Assembly: GCA_016721115.1 (NCBI GenBank)
Contig: JADKIW010000001.1
Location: 1,937,501-2,001,500, forward strand
DNA from: Candidatus Defluviilinea proxima
Lineage (GTDB): Bacteria > Chloroflexota > Anaerolineae > Anaerolineales > Villigracilaceae
Reading direction: 5' to 3'
Length of the DNA: 64,000 nucleotides
In this document: one piece after another, positions 16,783 through 26,107 of the stretch
Layout of the letters: the number at the start of each line of letters is the position of its first letter
Numbering within the stretch: the stretch's first letter is position 1
Notes under the pieces: model-generated
The model's input: only the letters and a program-made list of their open reading frames with translations
Told to the model about the DNA's origin: nothing
The model's database searches: none
Made by a program: the position numbers and the translations under genes

Positions 16783-18513
16783 ATGAGTAAAGATAATAAT
16801 CCCGTCTCTGTTTTTAGAGTAGTTATTGCATCTCCCAACGACGTTGAGAGGGAACGTGCTATTGTTCGAAAAGTAATTGAAAATTTAAATAAAAATTTGG
16901 CTAGTATTGATGAGAACTATCGTCTCGATGTAGTAGAGCAAAAAGATGCTGCGCCTGGTGCTGGAAATCCAGAAGATAGGGTGTCTGAACAACTTGCGAT
17001 ACCCAACTGCCATATCTTTATCGGGATTTTCTGGAGGCGATTTGGAAATCCGCCAAAGATTATACGTCCAAAGGACTCCTCCTACTATCTTTCGGGAACC
17101 GAGTCTGAAATTGATATGGCATTTAATGCGCGGAAAAACAATTCTGACATTAAACCTGAAATAATGTTGTATCGAAAAGTTGATATTCCTGATGAAGCTG
17201 ATAAGTTCGTAAACGACAAGGAAGCCATAGTTCAATACGCCCGCGTTATTGAGTACTTTGAGAAAATTGAGATTGGCGAAAAACACCCGTTGTTTTATGC
17301 GGAATTTAGTGATGATGATTTCTCTGAAAAGCTGCATCGAGATTTGCTAAAAGTCTGCACTGAAAACAAACTTGATTGGCGGAACTTTGACAGCGGCACT
17401 TACTATGTATATGGAGGAAAGAGGGAAGTAGATCCAGAGGAAGCGTGGCTGTTAAGATCGCCCTTTAAGTTTAATCCGCTTAGTGATGATCTAAAAGAGA
17501 GGGTCCGTCTGGAGAACTATACAGTATTGCCGTGTAGTAGAAGTGACTTGAGAAGGCTTATTACTGGCGATCACCTAGTCTATGTGTTTGGAGATAAAGG
17601 TGCTGGAAAAACTACTTTATTGGAAAATATCTTGAGAATAGTTTCCGGCGAACTTGACGAGGAAATTTTGCGGAAGGAAAAGATCTATTGTTTACGAATT
17701 GGTCCTGAACATTTTGAAAGTCAATTGGAGAGAATTGGCAGGATAGAAGATTATCAGACGCATGACTTTATAAGATTGGTCTTTAATATGGTTACCGATG
17801 GGGTTATTAAATTCGCTCAAAGGGATATCCCAAAGCCTGACGTGGATTTCAGACGCCCGTCTGAAACGCTAGCGATCCTGTTGCGATGGCTTCAGCAGGA
17901 AAGATATACATCACTTATATGTTTAGTAGATGGCCTGGATGAAATCAATGCGGTCAAGGTCAGCTCTAATCCAGGAAATGAAATAAGTAGCCTCTTGAGG
18001 AATATTGTGTCCACCCCAAAGGTCGAAGGAATGAGACTGCGACTCTTTCTAACATCAAACCTTGAGAGAATAATGAGACAGGAAAGGAATTTATTTCAAC
18101 TGGATCATTACCCCCCTGTTCACATTGAATGGAATGATTCTAAACTCATTCAGTTACTGAATCAACGATTCCAGGTTGCTTCTAAAACAGGTGCGAACAT
18201 TGCGATCGGTGAACTATGTCCAGATGTAACGGAAATCGAGAGGGAACTGGTTCATCGGGCAAACAATAACCCTAGAGCTATGTTGTGGTTGGCTCGACGC
18301 CTCTTTGAAATCCATTTTCAAGGAGAAAACGTGCAAGATAATATAGGGATGGATAGTTGGATGAGATTGATCGAAGAATGGAAGACAAAGAAACTTGATT
18401 TCACTGATATGGACAACCATAAGGGTTTCTGGATAGATGAAAAAGAAATCCGTACTTTGAAGAAGCAATCGTTGAACTCCCGAAAATATTGTCCGATATT
18501 CTCTGTTTCTTGA
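16783..18513 (+). CDS. DUF4062-STAND ATPase (frameshifted before its C-terminus)
   Basis: The frame encodes an N-terminal DUF4062-type domain (residues 10-195: VVIASPNDVERERAIV, CHIFIGIFWRRFG, SGTESEID), a linker, and a P-loop ATPase with Walker A GDKGAGKT (270-277), Walker B LICLVDGLDEI (about 385-394) and a FLTSNLER sensor-like strand. Near 18455 the sense moves to another frame (18489-18731). Adding one T to the TTT run there gives a continuous EIRTFEEAIVELPKILSDIL and a protein of about 649 aa ending in a winged helix. This is the plan of STAND-type sensor ATPases. The last residues of the frame as read (KKQSLNSRKYCPIFSVS) are probably out of frame. Confidence 0.75.
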   Translation: MSKDNNPVSVFRVVIASPNDVERERAIVRKVIENLNKNLASIDENYRLDVVEQKDAAPGAGNPEDRVSEQLAIPNCHIFIGIFWRRFGNPPKIIRPKDSSYYLSGTESEIDMAFNARKNNSDIKPEIMLYRKVDIPDEADKFVNDKEAIVQYARVIEYFEKIEIGEKHPLFYAEFSDDDFSEKLHRDLLKVCTENKLDWRNFDSGTYYVYGGKREVDPEEAWLLRSPFKFNPLSDDLKERVRLENYTVLPCSRSDLRRLITGDHLVYVFGDKGAGKTTLLENILRIVSGELDEEILRKEKIYCLRIGPEHFESQLERIGRIEDYQTHDFIRLVFNMVTDGVIKFAQRDIPKPDVDFRRPSETLAILLRWLQQERYTSLICLVDGLDEINAVKVSSNPGNEISSLLRNIVSTPKVEGMRLRLFLTSNLERIMRQERNLFQLDHYPPVHIEWNDSKLIQLLNQRFQVASKTGANIAIGELCPDVTEIERELVHRANNNPRAMLWLARRLFEIHFQGENVQDNIGMDSWMRLIEEWKTKKLDFTDMDNHKGFWIDEKEIRTLKKQSLNSRKYCPIFSVS

Positions 18514-18731
18514 TTGAAGCCAAGGGGACAATTTGTGATCCTGAAACACTTATTCGTGCCTCATATCCGTCAAACGAGGATCCAAACTACTTAATGAAGA
18601 CTTTCTATCAACAAATTGGTAATCTTAAGAAAAGACTTGAAGATATTGCACCGGGCTGGCTCCAAAACGTTCGTGGGAAAGGTTATCGCCTTGTGAAGCC
18701 GGATTCTGAAACGGGAGATGTGAAATCATGA
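18489..18731 (+). CDS. Winged-helix C-terminus, probably part of the DUF4062-STAND protein
   Basis: The 80-residue frame (TTG start) overlaps the end of the ATPase frame. Its sequence, ending WLQNVRGKGYRLVKP, is typical of an OmpR-like winged-helix domain (VRGxGYRL). The frame is open back to about 18440, so the domain most likely belongs to the preceding ATPase and was split by a 1-base shift. Its stop overlaps the next ATG (ATGA at 18728), so coupling to the next ATPase is intact. Confidence 0.55.
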   Translation: MSDILCFLIEAKGTICDPETLIRASYPSNEDPNYLMKTFYQQIGNLKKRLEDIAPGWLQNVRGKGYRLVKPDSETGDVKS

Positions 18732-19951
18732 ATGCGAAAATCAGATCTATAAAAAAACGCGATGACATTTATAGTGTGATACTTCAGGCGTTAAATAATA
18801 TTGCATCAGGTAAGGAAAGCGATCTGTTACTATTTAATATCTGGGGAACCCACGGCAGCGGGAAAACATATATGTTAGATCTGATCAAGGACCAAGTGCA
18901 AAGCTTGGATAACGTAAAGATTTTGGGGCCGATTGATCTTTCGAAAAAGGATCATGACCTGTTAGATAAAACACTAAATGACACAAAGAAAGCAAGCCGT
19001 TTGACCCCGAAAATAGTTCTTCTGGACAATCTAAAATCCGTTGTGCGTGAGGGCCAGGAAGATATGTTTATTTATGATGTCGAAGAAAGATTAATTGGTC
19101 CTGTTTTGTCGACAGGAGATACTGTTATTGTTGTTACCAGTCTCCACGAGATAAAACAATGGCGTTCTGTGGAGGTTAGAGCTCGCCACAGAACTATTCT
19201 TATTCCACCGTTTGCCCTCAAAATGTTTAAAGAAGCAGTTAAGGCTGGAAAGTTGAATTATGGAGTGACTCTCAAAAAGACAATGGGCCACCCAAAGCTT
19301 TTGGAATGGTTAATTGAAAACCCATCCTGGGACATGGAAGAGTTAGATGGAAAAGCGCTGGAATATTTTCTAAATGGTCTGGAACCGGCCACCAGAAGGG
19401 TGGCACAGGCAGTTAGCCTTTCCTTTTCCTTCAATGTCCCGGCATATCAAACAATTGTAAAAAGTGCAAAACTTGACGGGAACAGTTCATACTTTAGTGA
19501 TTTGAAGAAGATAAAGGAATTGGGGTCCATCGGTTTGATAACTTATGAATCCACTACTGGCATGTATCACTTCTCAGATCGGGTACTAAGAGGAGTGTTG
19601 GCGCGCTCATTTATGCGGGAATTCCCTAATCTTGCCGCGGAAATTTATAATGCCTTGGCAGAGTTGGCTGAGCGCGAATCGATGTTTGATAATTCGTTGT
19701 CGTCGCACTTCTTGAATTTGCTTTATTATCAAGCGTGGAAGGCCAAACTTCATGCATTCCCATTCCGTGAGTGGCTTGATCAATGGTTTCATGATAGAGA
19801 AGATGTGAATTGGCAAGATGTTAATCGTCAAATAATGTCAAATCCATCAAGCAAATATATTCTCGCTGAAATAAAAAAGATTGCCGATCCAGAAATATAC
19901 AAGACAATAGAATTAAAGCTTCATTCGAGTGGAGAAAAAAATGAAAAATAA
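18728..19951 (+). CDS. P-loop ATPase of STAND/AAA type
   Basis: The 407-aa protein has Walker A WGTHGSGKT (about 39-47) and Walker B KIVLLDNLK (about 94-102), then VIVVTSLHE as a possible sensor strand. A winged-helix-like part (SFSFNVPAYQTIV...LKKIKELGSIGLITYESTTGMYHFSD) follows, and a helical C-terminal region with LAELAERESMFDNSLSSHFLNLLYYQAW. No effector domain is recognisable. It overlaps both neighbours (4 bp upstream, 11 bp downstream), so its stoichiometry with the two other ATPases is probably fixed. Confidence 0.7.
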   Translation: MNAKIRSIKKRDDIYSVILQALNNIASGKESDLLLFNIWGTHGSGKTYMLDLIKDQVQSLDNVKILGPIDLSKKDHDLLDKTLNDTKKASRLTPKIVLLDNLKSVVREGQEDMFIYDVEERLIGPVLSTGDTVIVVTSLHEIKQWRSVEVRARHRTILIPPFALKMFKEAVKAGKLNYGVTLKKTMGHPKLLEWLIENPSWDMEELDGKALEYFLNGLEPATRRVAQAVSLSFSFNVPAYQTIVKSAKLDGNSSYFSDLKKIKELGSIGLITYESTTGMYHFSDRVLRGVLARSFMREFPNLAAEIYNALAELAERESMFDNSLSSHFLNLLYYQAWKAKLHAFPFREWLDQWFHDREDVNWQDVNRQIMSNPSSKYILAEIKKIADPEIYKTIELKLHSSGEKNEK

Positions 19952-20474
19952 TAACAAACAACCGTCATGGATTTCGAGAACCGATGCGGAACAGATTGCA
20001 TCAACCATACGAACATCTGCTCAGCAACTTGAGGACCGTGTTCACTTGTACCTTGTTGAAGGTAAACCAGGTACTGGAAAAACAGTGGTAGCACGCCTGA
20101 TCGGCCAGGAATTCAATAGTAACGATGGGTATGAAATTGGAAAAGACGGCAATATTCTTTGGACGGGGCTTTTTGATATGTTTGACCCGGACACGAACAG
20201 CAACCTGGGCCTTGAGCAAAGAATTCAGCGTTCCTTTGAACAACACGATGTTTATTTTACGAGATACGAGCAGGAACGTGAATTTTACGAATCACATTAT
20301 AAAACTGGGGTGAGAGGGGCCGGGCTTGAAAAACAACGGAAACGAATTGAGGAGGCTTTCTCGGATGATCTGGCAGAAGCCACGAGTAAGTTCTTTCCCA
20401 TTATTTCCTTGGATACGGTTGAAAGATTGACCAGTGCGGCAGATCCTGTCCAACGGGAATTAAAACCTAAGTGA
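19941..20474 (+). CDS. N-terminal part of a large ATPase-TPR protein (frameshifted)
   Basis: ATG 19941 is chosen because GGAGAA (19931-19936) precedes it. The frame carries Walker A EGKPGTGKT (about 40-48) and a Walker B-like FFPIISLDTVERL, and ends at a TGA at 20472-20474. Shortening the AAAA run near 20466 by one base would read through as ELNLSEDTASVIGWLFYQIEEL into the 20500-23094 frame. The natural product is therefore probably one protein of about 1,050 aa. Confidence 0.65.
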   Translation: MKNNNKQPSWISRTDAEQIASTIRTSAQQLEDRVHLYLVEGKPGTGKTVVARLIGQEFNSNDGYEIGKDGNILWTGLFDMFDPDTNSNLGLEQRIQRSFEQHDVYFTRYEQEREFYESHYKTGVRGAGLEKQRKRIEEAFSDDLAEATSKFFPIISLDTVERLTSAADPVQRELKPK

Positions 20475-20499
20475 GGATACTGCATCTGTTATTGGCTGG

Positions 20500-23094
20500 T
20501 TGTTCTATCAGATAGAAGAGTTGCCTCGCGGAAGTATCCTGCTTTTTGGACGACATACTGATTTCCTTGTCGATGTATTACAGAAAAGATTTGGTGATCA
20601 CCCCAAGGTTAAATTCACTTTGGTGTCCCTGGATTCGTTTTCTGATCAGGATGCAGAGGCGCTTATCAATCAACGACAGAGCGAGTTTCCAGAACTTAAG
20701 ATCCTGGATGAAGAATCCAAACAGAACATCAAAAATAAAACCAATAGGAATCCTCTGTTGATGGATATAGCTTTGCAGGCCTTAATTGAGTCGGAAAATC
20801 TCACTGAAACAATTGAAGCCTTGGAAACCGGACGTACCATCGAGCAACTGCAGGAAAATCTGCTGAATACGTATTACAAATCACTTTCCGGCGTAAACAG
20901 ACATTTTATATTTGAACTCCTTGCTGTTGCAAGGAATGGATTGTTTAAAGAGCTTGTAAAATACCTGGCCTCTGATGCATCCGAAAAGGAAATCGATACC
21001 CTGATTGGTGAATTAGAAAAAATGGGTAAATTACCGTTCGTGAAGGTAAGAAATGTGTTTGTAAGCGTGCCCGGGGAAAAAGAAAAGAAACCAAGAAGAA
21101 CATATTTCCTGCATGACGAGATGTATCTGTTGTTCGATAAATGCATTAAAAATACCACGTTCATTCGGGATGCCAGTAGGAAAATTGTGGGCTGGTATGA
21201 CGACGAAATTCAGGAAACAATCAAGCAGGAAAAAGGCCATCCGCAAGACACAACTATTAATGTTTATAGATACGACTTACTCGTGGAGTCTTTAATATAT
21301 CGCTTGCGGACGGATTTCGACAGTGGATACCGGTGGTTTCTACTGCAAGAGGACCAGGCGATTAGAAATAGCCTTTCAATCGGTCTGGATATGCGGCTTC
21401 GTGATGGTTTCTCGCAATTCATGGTGTTGGCAGGCATCGAAAAGGCCGAAACCGAACTAAACCTTGCAAGCCCGATCGATACTGAAGTGATAAGAAAAAA
21501 TTATGCGTCCATAATAGATCAATATCCAATCGACATGAGTATGCTTTGGATTAAGAGGTTGTCTGTTAGAGGCAATCACTCGAAGGCAATTGAAGTTGGG
21601 GATTATTTCTACAGAAAATCTACGAGTAAACTCGTCGACCCAAATATTAACTTTCTTTCTCTTGCTGAATTGAGACTTTGGTATGGTCAGGCATTAATGT
21701 ACTCAGGTAATACTGATAAGGCAGAGAAGTTCTATAAGGAATGTTTACAGTTGATTGCTACAAACGAGACAGCTCTATCTCTGGCGAATAAGGACAATCC
21801 TGAATTCATTATCCGGGTTGGATTGGTTGCTGGCCGTGCCAACAACAATCTTGGCTACTTATGTTGGATCAACGAGGGAAAATATCGATTGGCGGTTCAC
21901 CACCTTGAACAGGCGACCACCTGGTACAAGTCGGCGTTGGCTCAAGTAGACAAACAGGATGAATTCACTCCATTGCTTAAGGAAGAGATAGCGAATTCAC
22001 AGGATAACCTTGGGAGGGTGTTTGCCCTGTTAGGGCATTACTCTCTTGCAGAAGATACTGTTCGCGAGGGATTGGAATCGAGAGAGATTGTAGGATATCC
22101 CTATCGTACAGCGTTAAGCCAGGTTTCCCTGGCGACAGTTCAAAATGTAGCCGGTCAATTGCGAAAGGCGCAAAAAACAGCGGCAGAAGCATTCCAGTCA
22201 TTTAGAAAAATAGAAAGTGAAGCCAGACCGAGTCGGGGAATCGGGCTTTGCCTGATCATTAAGGGCTCAGTTGCAAGAAGTATCGCTGATCAATGGCGAG
22301 AGGAAGGGCTGGATATTACGGATGCGCTCGATCAAGTTGAAGTTGCCTCTACCGACTTGAACGCTGCTATTCGGATCTTCCGTGATAGTGTTGAAGAGCC
22401 AGTGCGACTTATTGATGCTCATAATGAATTGGCTTGTTGCAAACGAGCTGAGTATTTTCTGAGATCCCAGGATGAAGGAACTTCTCCAAAGATCCTCGAT
22501 AGTATCCTCCGAGAAGGGGTTAACAATTTTCGTCGTGCAGTCGAAATAGCAAAATCCATTAATCACTTGGTCGAAGAGGTGGACTCTCTTCAGGACCTGT
22601 CTGTTATGTATTTCCGGGCAAAGCAATTGACAAACGCAGGGAAGTGCATGGATGATATAGAAAAGGTGATACCGAATCAATACAAGATCAAACAAGAGAC
22701 CGGGGTAGGTGATTTAAAGAAAGAGGATGCTGTCGATGCCTTCTATAAGACTATGGGACAAGTGGAGATGCTGCGAGGCGCTGTAACTTTTGAGAATGGG
22801 ATTGCAATGGCAAAGAAGCAGGAACCGGACGCGGAAATACCAATTGCTTATGAAACCTTCAGGGAAACATTTCAACACTATGTTTTTGCCTCAGAATACT
22901 TTACCCACTATTCGACTGAATCCTATTCAATTCAAAGGACACATGGTCGTATGAAATCGCGTCTGAAGCACTGTAGGAGCGAATGGGTTCATCAACTCGC
23001 ACACGAATTTATCCCTCAACTGGAGAAAGAATTTGGATTGAAACACGATCCAGTAAAAAGGCTGCTGGCAAATGTGTTTGGAATAATCGAGTGA
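20500..23094 (+). CDS. C-terminal part of the ATPase-TPR protein
   Basis: The 864-aa frame has no ribosome-binding site at its first start and continues the ATPase of 19941-20474. It starts with GSILLFGRHTDFLVDVLQKRF and a winged-helix-like FELLAVARNGLFKELVKYL. A long array of helical repeats follows, in which TPR units can be read: LRLWYGQALMYSGNTDKAEKFYKEC, NNLGYLCWINEGKYRLAVHHLEQA and NLGRVFALLGHYSLAEDTVREGL. STAND proteins use such repeats to sense a ligand. The ending FIPQLEKEFGLKHDP shows no effector domain. It is the last gene of the cluster before a strong terminator. Confidence 0.7.
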   Translation: MFYQIEELPRGSILLFGRHTDFLVDVLQKRFGDHPKVKFTLVSLDSFSDQDAEALINQRQSEFPELKILDEESKQNIKNKTNRNPLLMDIALQALIESENLTETIEALETGRTIEQLQENLLNTYYKSLSGVNRHFIFELLAVARNGLFKELVKYLASDASEKEIDTLIGELEKMGKLPFVKVRNVFVSVPGEKEKKPRRTYFLHDEMYLLFDKCIKNTTFIRDASRKIVGWYDDEIQETIKQEKGHPQDTTINVYRYDLLVESLIYRLRTDFDSGYRWFLLQEDQAIRNSLSIGLDMRLRDGFSQFMVLAGIEKAETELNLASPIDTEVIRKNYASIIDQYPIDMSMLWIKRLSVRGNHSKAIEVGDYFYRKSTSKLVDPNINFLSLAELRLWYGQALMYSGNTDKAEKFYKECLQLIATNETALSLANKDNPEFIIRVGLVAGRANNNLGYLCWINEGKYRLAVHHLEQATTWYKSALAQVDKQDEFTPLLKEEIANSQDNLGRVFALLGHYSLAEDTVREGLESREIVGYPYRTALSQVSLATVQNVAGQLRKAQKTAAEAFQSFRKIESEARPSRGIGLCLIIKGSVARSIADQWREEGLDITDALDQVEVASTDLNAAIRIFRDSVEEPVRLIDAHNELACCKRAEYFLRSQDEGTSPKILDSILREGVNNFRRAVEIAKSINHLVEEVDSLQDLSVMYFRAKQLTNAGKCMDDIEKVIPNQYKIKQETGVGDLKKEDAVDAFYKTMGQVEMLRGAVTFENGIAMAKKQEPDAEIPIAYETFRETFQHYVFASEYFTHYSTESYSIQRTHGRMKSRLKHCRSEWVHQLAHEFIPQLEKEFGLKHDPVKRLLANVFGIIE

Positions 23095-23107
23095 CATAGA
23101 TTGGCCT

Positions 23108-23157
23108 TTAAAAAGTTCGGCATCCGGAAGAATTATACGGATGCCGAACTTTTTAAA
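23108..23157. terminator. Bidirectional terminator, 20-bp perfect stem
   Basis: Bases 23108-23127 and 23138-23157 form a perfect 20-bp inverted repeat with AAAAAG/CTTTTT ends and a 10-base loop. It lies between the convergent genes ending at 23094 and 23170 and can serve both. Confidence 0.85.
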
Positions 23158-23169
23158 GTTGACTTGTTG

Positions 23170-24600
23170 TTAGATAATATGTTCTCCGCCCTTGGCACAA
23201 TCCAAAGCATGAATTGCTTGGTTTTGTGTGGCAATGCTCTGGTAGACACAATTTCCCAGCTTTTTTGCCATTGATAATAGTATGGCCACGGGCGTTGCTC
23301 TGGAAGCAATGACCAGCCGATAACAACTCTCAGTGCTGGCAGGCCGGCATTGGGATATTTTTACATCAGGATGATCAAGCTCGATTTTGTCGATCAAGTC
23401 ACATAACCCGCAGATTTCCTCCTTTTTCTGGGATGTTCTCTGATCTAGATTTATGGATACAACAAGTTGTGGATATTTTTTCATCCCTGGCAACATATCC
23501 ATAATAGTCATATCTGGATTCTCGGCTAGTTCACTTAAAACTGTCAGGGCTGTTCTAAGCCCATCACCAGTAACCCAATCGGGCTGAGTGTGAATGACTA
23601 TGTGACCAATTTGTTCACCACCCAGTACCAAGTCTTCATCCATGATGGCGGATGTAATGTATTTATCACCATTAGAAACAACCTTGAAGGTGATGCCGTT
23701 CCTTGCTAAATATTCTCGCAAGGCTGGGTTGCTCATTGGGGTTCCGACTACCTTGTTCCCTTTTAGTATTTCTTGGTTCTTGTAGCGTAATCCCAAAAGT
23801 GCAAGTATGGAATCTCCATCATAATAATTGAGAAATTTATCAACTAAGACTACTCTGTCGGCGTCACCATCCAGTGACACAGAAACAGCGCCGTGGTATC
23901 GTGATAGTAATTCTCCCAATTTGCCTGGATCATGCCTTGCGAACTCGCTACCAGCATCTTGATTGATGTTTGTGCCGTCAGACCACGCATGAATTAGAGA
24001 GAATTTACAGCCAAGACTTTCCAGTACATTAGGAGCTGTCATATGAGATGCTCCGTTTGCGCAATCCAATACCAAGTTTAAACTACTCCAGTTATAATCT
24101 TTAAACTCCCTAACCAATTGGCGCGTATACTGTTTGACGTAATCATGGTCTCTAACATTGGTGGCGTAATTCAATATTGCGGGCAAACCATCAATTTCAT
24201 CATAGTATCTCTCAATCTTTGTTTCATCATCCACCGATAATTTTATGCCATGTTCATTAAAAATCTTGATGCCATTTTCGTTAATGGGATTATGAGATGC
24301 AGAGAACACTATCCCAGCAGAAAAGACTCCTTTTTTTGCAATCAAATAGGAAATGGCGGATGTAGGTAATATTTCGGCATCAACAGTTCCGACACCGAAT
24401 TTGTTCAGCCGATCAATAAATATTCTTTTCAATCTTTGGGATGATTCACGAGTGTCTGAGCCTATTAAACAAACAGGTTCCATTTGCTTTTCTCGAATAT
24501 AAAGACCGACCGCGCCAGCGATTCGAGAAACGCTTTCAACATCCAATGGCGACACATCCATTTCTCCCCTGATACCATCTGCACCAAATAACCTAGTCAA
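23170..24600 (-). CDS. GlmM-like phosphohexomutase (divergent paralogue)
   Basis: The 476-aa protein has the full alpha-D-phosphohexomutase layout: catalytic serine loop FSASHNP (Ser102), metal loop SLDGDADR (Asp244/246/248) and sugar-binding GGEQIGH (327-333). The phosphate-binding loop, normally RPSGTEP, reads RPASTES (419-425), so substrate handling may differ from housekeeping GlmM (about 445 aa), which makes glucosamine-1-phosphate for peptidoglycan. A copy inside a mobile island, convergent with an ATPase cluster that includes a HAD phosphatase, is unusual. It could make a sugar phosphate for surface or signal chemistry (inference). It may also be an ordinary extra copy. Confidence 0.8.
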   Translation of the reverse strand: MTRLFGADGIRGEMDVSPLDVESVSRIAGAVGLYIREKQMEPVCLIGSDTRESSQRLKRIFIDRLNKFGVGTVDAEILPTSAISYLIAKKGVFSAGIVFSASHNPINENGIKIFNEHGIKLSVDDETKIERYYDEIDGLPAILNYATNVRDHDYVKQYTRQLVREFKDYNWSSLNLVLDCANGASHMTAPNVLESLGCKFSLIHAWSDGTNINQDAGSEFARHDPGKLGELLSRYHGAVSVSLDGDADRVVLVDKFLNYYDGDSILALLGLRYKNQEILKGNKVVGTPMSNPALREYLARNGITFKVVSNGDKYITSAIMDEDLVLGGEQIGHIVIHTQPDWVTGDGLRTALTVLSELAENPDMTIMDMLPGMKKYPQLVVSINLDQRTSQKKEEICGLCDLIDKIELDHPDVKISQCRPASTESCYRLVIASRATPVAILLSMAKKLGNCVYQSIATQNQAIHALDCAKGGEHII

Positions 24601-24944
24601 CGTACCCTCCTTTTCTTTATTGGTCGTGATTGATACCTTTCATTGAGCCGTCAATTCCAGAGATAATTTCTCACATTCCGAAATTCGCAAAGAACGATCC
24701 TTTTGAGCTTCAGAGCAGAACAATCCTGGGGAGAAATCTTTCTCTAAGAGTATTATATGGGGTTGTATCCAAGATAAAAATCCGCCACTAATTAACCATT
24801 TATTCCAAAAATCTAAAAAAGTCTTGGTCCAAACCCCAAACACTTTTTGTTAAGCCAAATATCAAATTATCGATATCGGGTCATTAATCACTCAAAAACT
24901 CAATTATCCAACAAATCATCCGCAACATTGTTGCATAAAACAAT
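24601..24944. other. Intergenic region upstream of the mutase
   Basis: This AT-rich stretch of 344 bp holds no convincing gene. The short frame at 24640-24843 lacks any recognisable feature. The promoter of the mutase gene is probably here but is not obvious by eye. Confidence 0.4.
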
Positions 24945-25463
24945 CATTGCCTACACAAATTGCAGCTCAAATGCACCACACGTACAAGTTCTCTGCTGCT
25001 GCGTAAGTGATATGTCACAAAAGCCCAATGGATGCGGTGGTCTTGGGATGTGCCGGTTTGAGCACATGGTTTATTGGTAGCCATGCGCTCTTTGAGTTTG
25101 CCAACCAGCCCTTTGATATTTGGCTTCTTGACATACTCCACTAATACTCCAGAGCCTTCTCGACCAGTTTCATAGCAGGTTAACCAGTTGTTCTAAACCT
25201 TTTTCATGGTATTCAGGACCATTATAGATTTTTACTTCGCCAATACGCCTACCAAGCGAGGGAGTGTGTTCTGCTTCGATGGTGAGATTGACATGGCCAT
25301 TGGTGTGTGCCTGCTGGGCGACGCGTAAACCTAGCATGGTGAGAAAAGCAGTTAGGAAGGCGGTAATTGTGTCTTCGTTGAGACCGTTGAGGCAATTGGC
25401 ATTTCGCTCAAGATGATCAATCACTCGTTCTAATACTCCTTCAAGAGCCTGGTCAAATTTGGA
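24945..25463 (-). pseudogene. Remnant of a PD-(D/E)XK nuclease-like gene
   Basis: Joining two leftward frames gives KFDQALEGVLERVIDHLERNA...EAEHTP...GEVKIYNGPEYHEKGLEQL and then YETGREGSGVLVEYVKKPNIKGLVGKLKERM. The GEVK...EKGLEQL pattern resembles the C-terminal nuclease domain of defence-associated proteins. A frame change near 25175 interrupts it and the start is lost, so the gene is dead. It is joined directly to an HsdM fragment that it does not belong to. Confidence 0.55.
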
Positions 25464-25783
25464 TCCAGATAGGCTTCGAAGTCGGTTTTTAGTTGAACTT
25501 GTTTCGCCCGGGCACGCAACGTATACAGGGAGGTGTTGTAGAAGGATTTTCCTGACGCCTTAATCAGCGCCCCGTGCTGATCGGCGATTCCCTCTTTATT
25601 GCAGCATTGTTTTCATCTTGAGCACATCCTGCTTCGTCGACTCCAAAATCGCATCAACCGTCGTATGACAGTCATCGGCAGGATCACATCCCAATACTTG
25701 CCGCGTACGTACATGTCTCGCAGTTTATTGTCCACGATATTCCAGATGAAGTTTGTAATCCAATTCAGCTGGCTCTGATCCAT
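25464..25783 (-). pseudogene. hsdM: HsdM (type I methyltransferase) N-terminal remnant
   Basis: From ATG 25781-25783 leftward the text reads MDQSQLNWITNFIWNIVDNK, then LRDMYVRGKYWDVILPMTVI, the typical start of type I restriction methyltransferase HsdM. A base shift, a stop (about 25598) and further HsdM text in another frame follow: NKEGIADQHGALIKASGKSF, YNTSLYTLRARAK and LKTDFEAYL. The methyltransferase core (NPPF) is absent. It is the relic of a lost type I restriction system. Confidence 0.75.
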
Positions 25784-26107
25784 GCAGGCTCCCGTTATGA
25801 TGTTTGGCAATGTCGCGAAGCAAAGAATTCAATCCGATTTTTGATGGCAACGTTGACTGGGTCAATTATACGACGCCTTTCGCCGTAGCCCTTGTCCCTA
25901 AACCTGCCGTTTTTATAACAAAAGCCGAGGGCTTTTAAGTGCCATCAGTGCCAAAGCTTTCCAAAAAACTTTTCCGTAAAACCAAAAATTTTTTGGTCCT
26001 TTACAACTTCTGGTATGTCTAAACAAGAATCCTACTATACTAGGAATGATTGGTTTATGTAACAAATTGCACTACAATATTTGAAATCGCCGTGATATGG
26101 AGTTTTT
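25784..26107. other. Intergenic region upstream of the GAF sensor gene
   Basis: I find no gene here. The tract 25961-26010 is rich in AAAA/TTTT runs. No promoter hexamer pair stands out. Confidence 0.35.

Noticed and set aside
18440..18513. Programmed -1 frameshift linking the STAND ATPase to its winged helix
   Set aside because: A GAAAAAG run is present, but the best-reading join is at the TTT run about 15 bases downstream and no pseudoknot or strong stem is evident. A simple indel is more likely.
24640..24843. 67-aa leftward ORF upstream of the mutase
   Set aside because: No supporting signal; low complexity and no match to known motifs.
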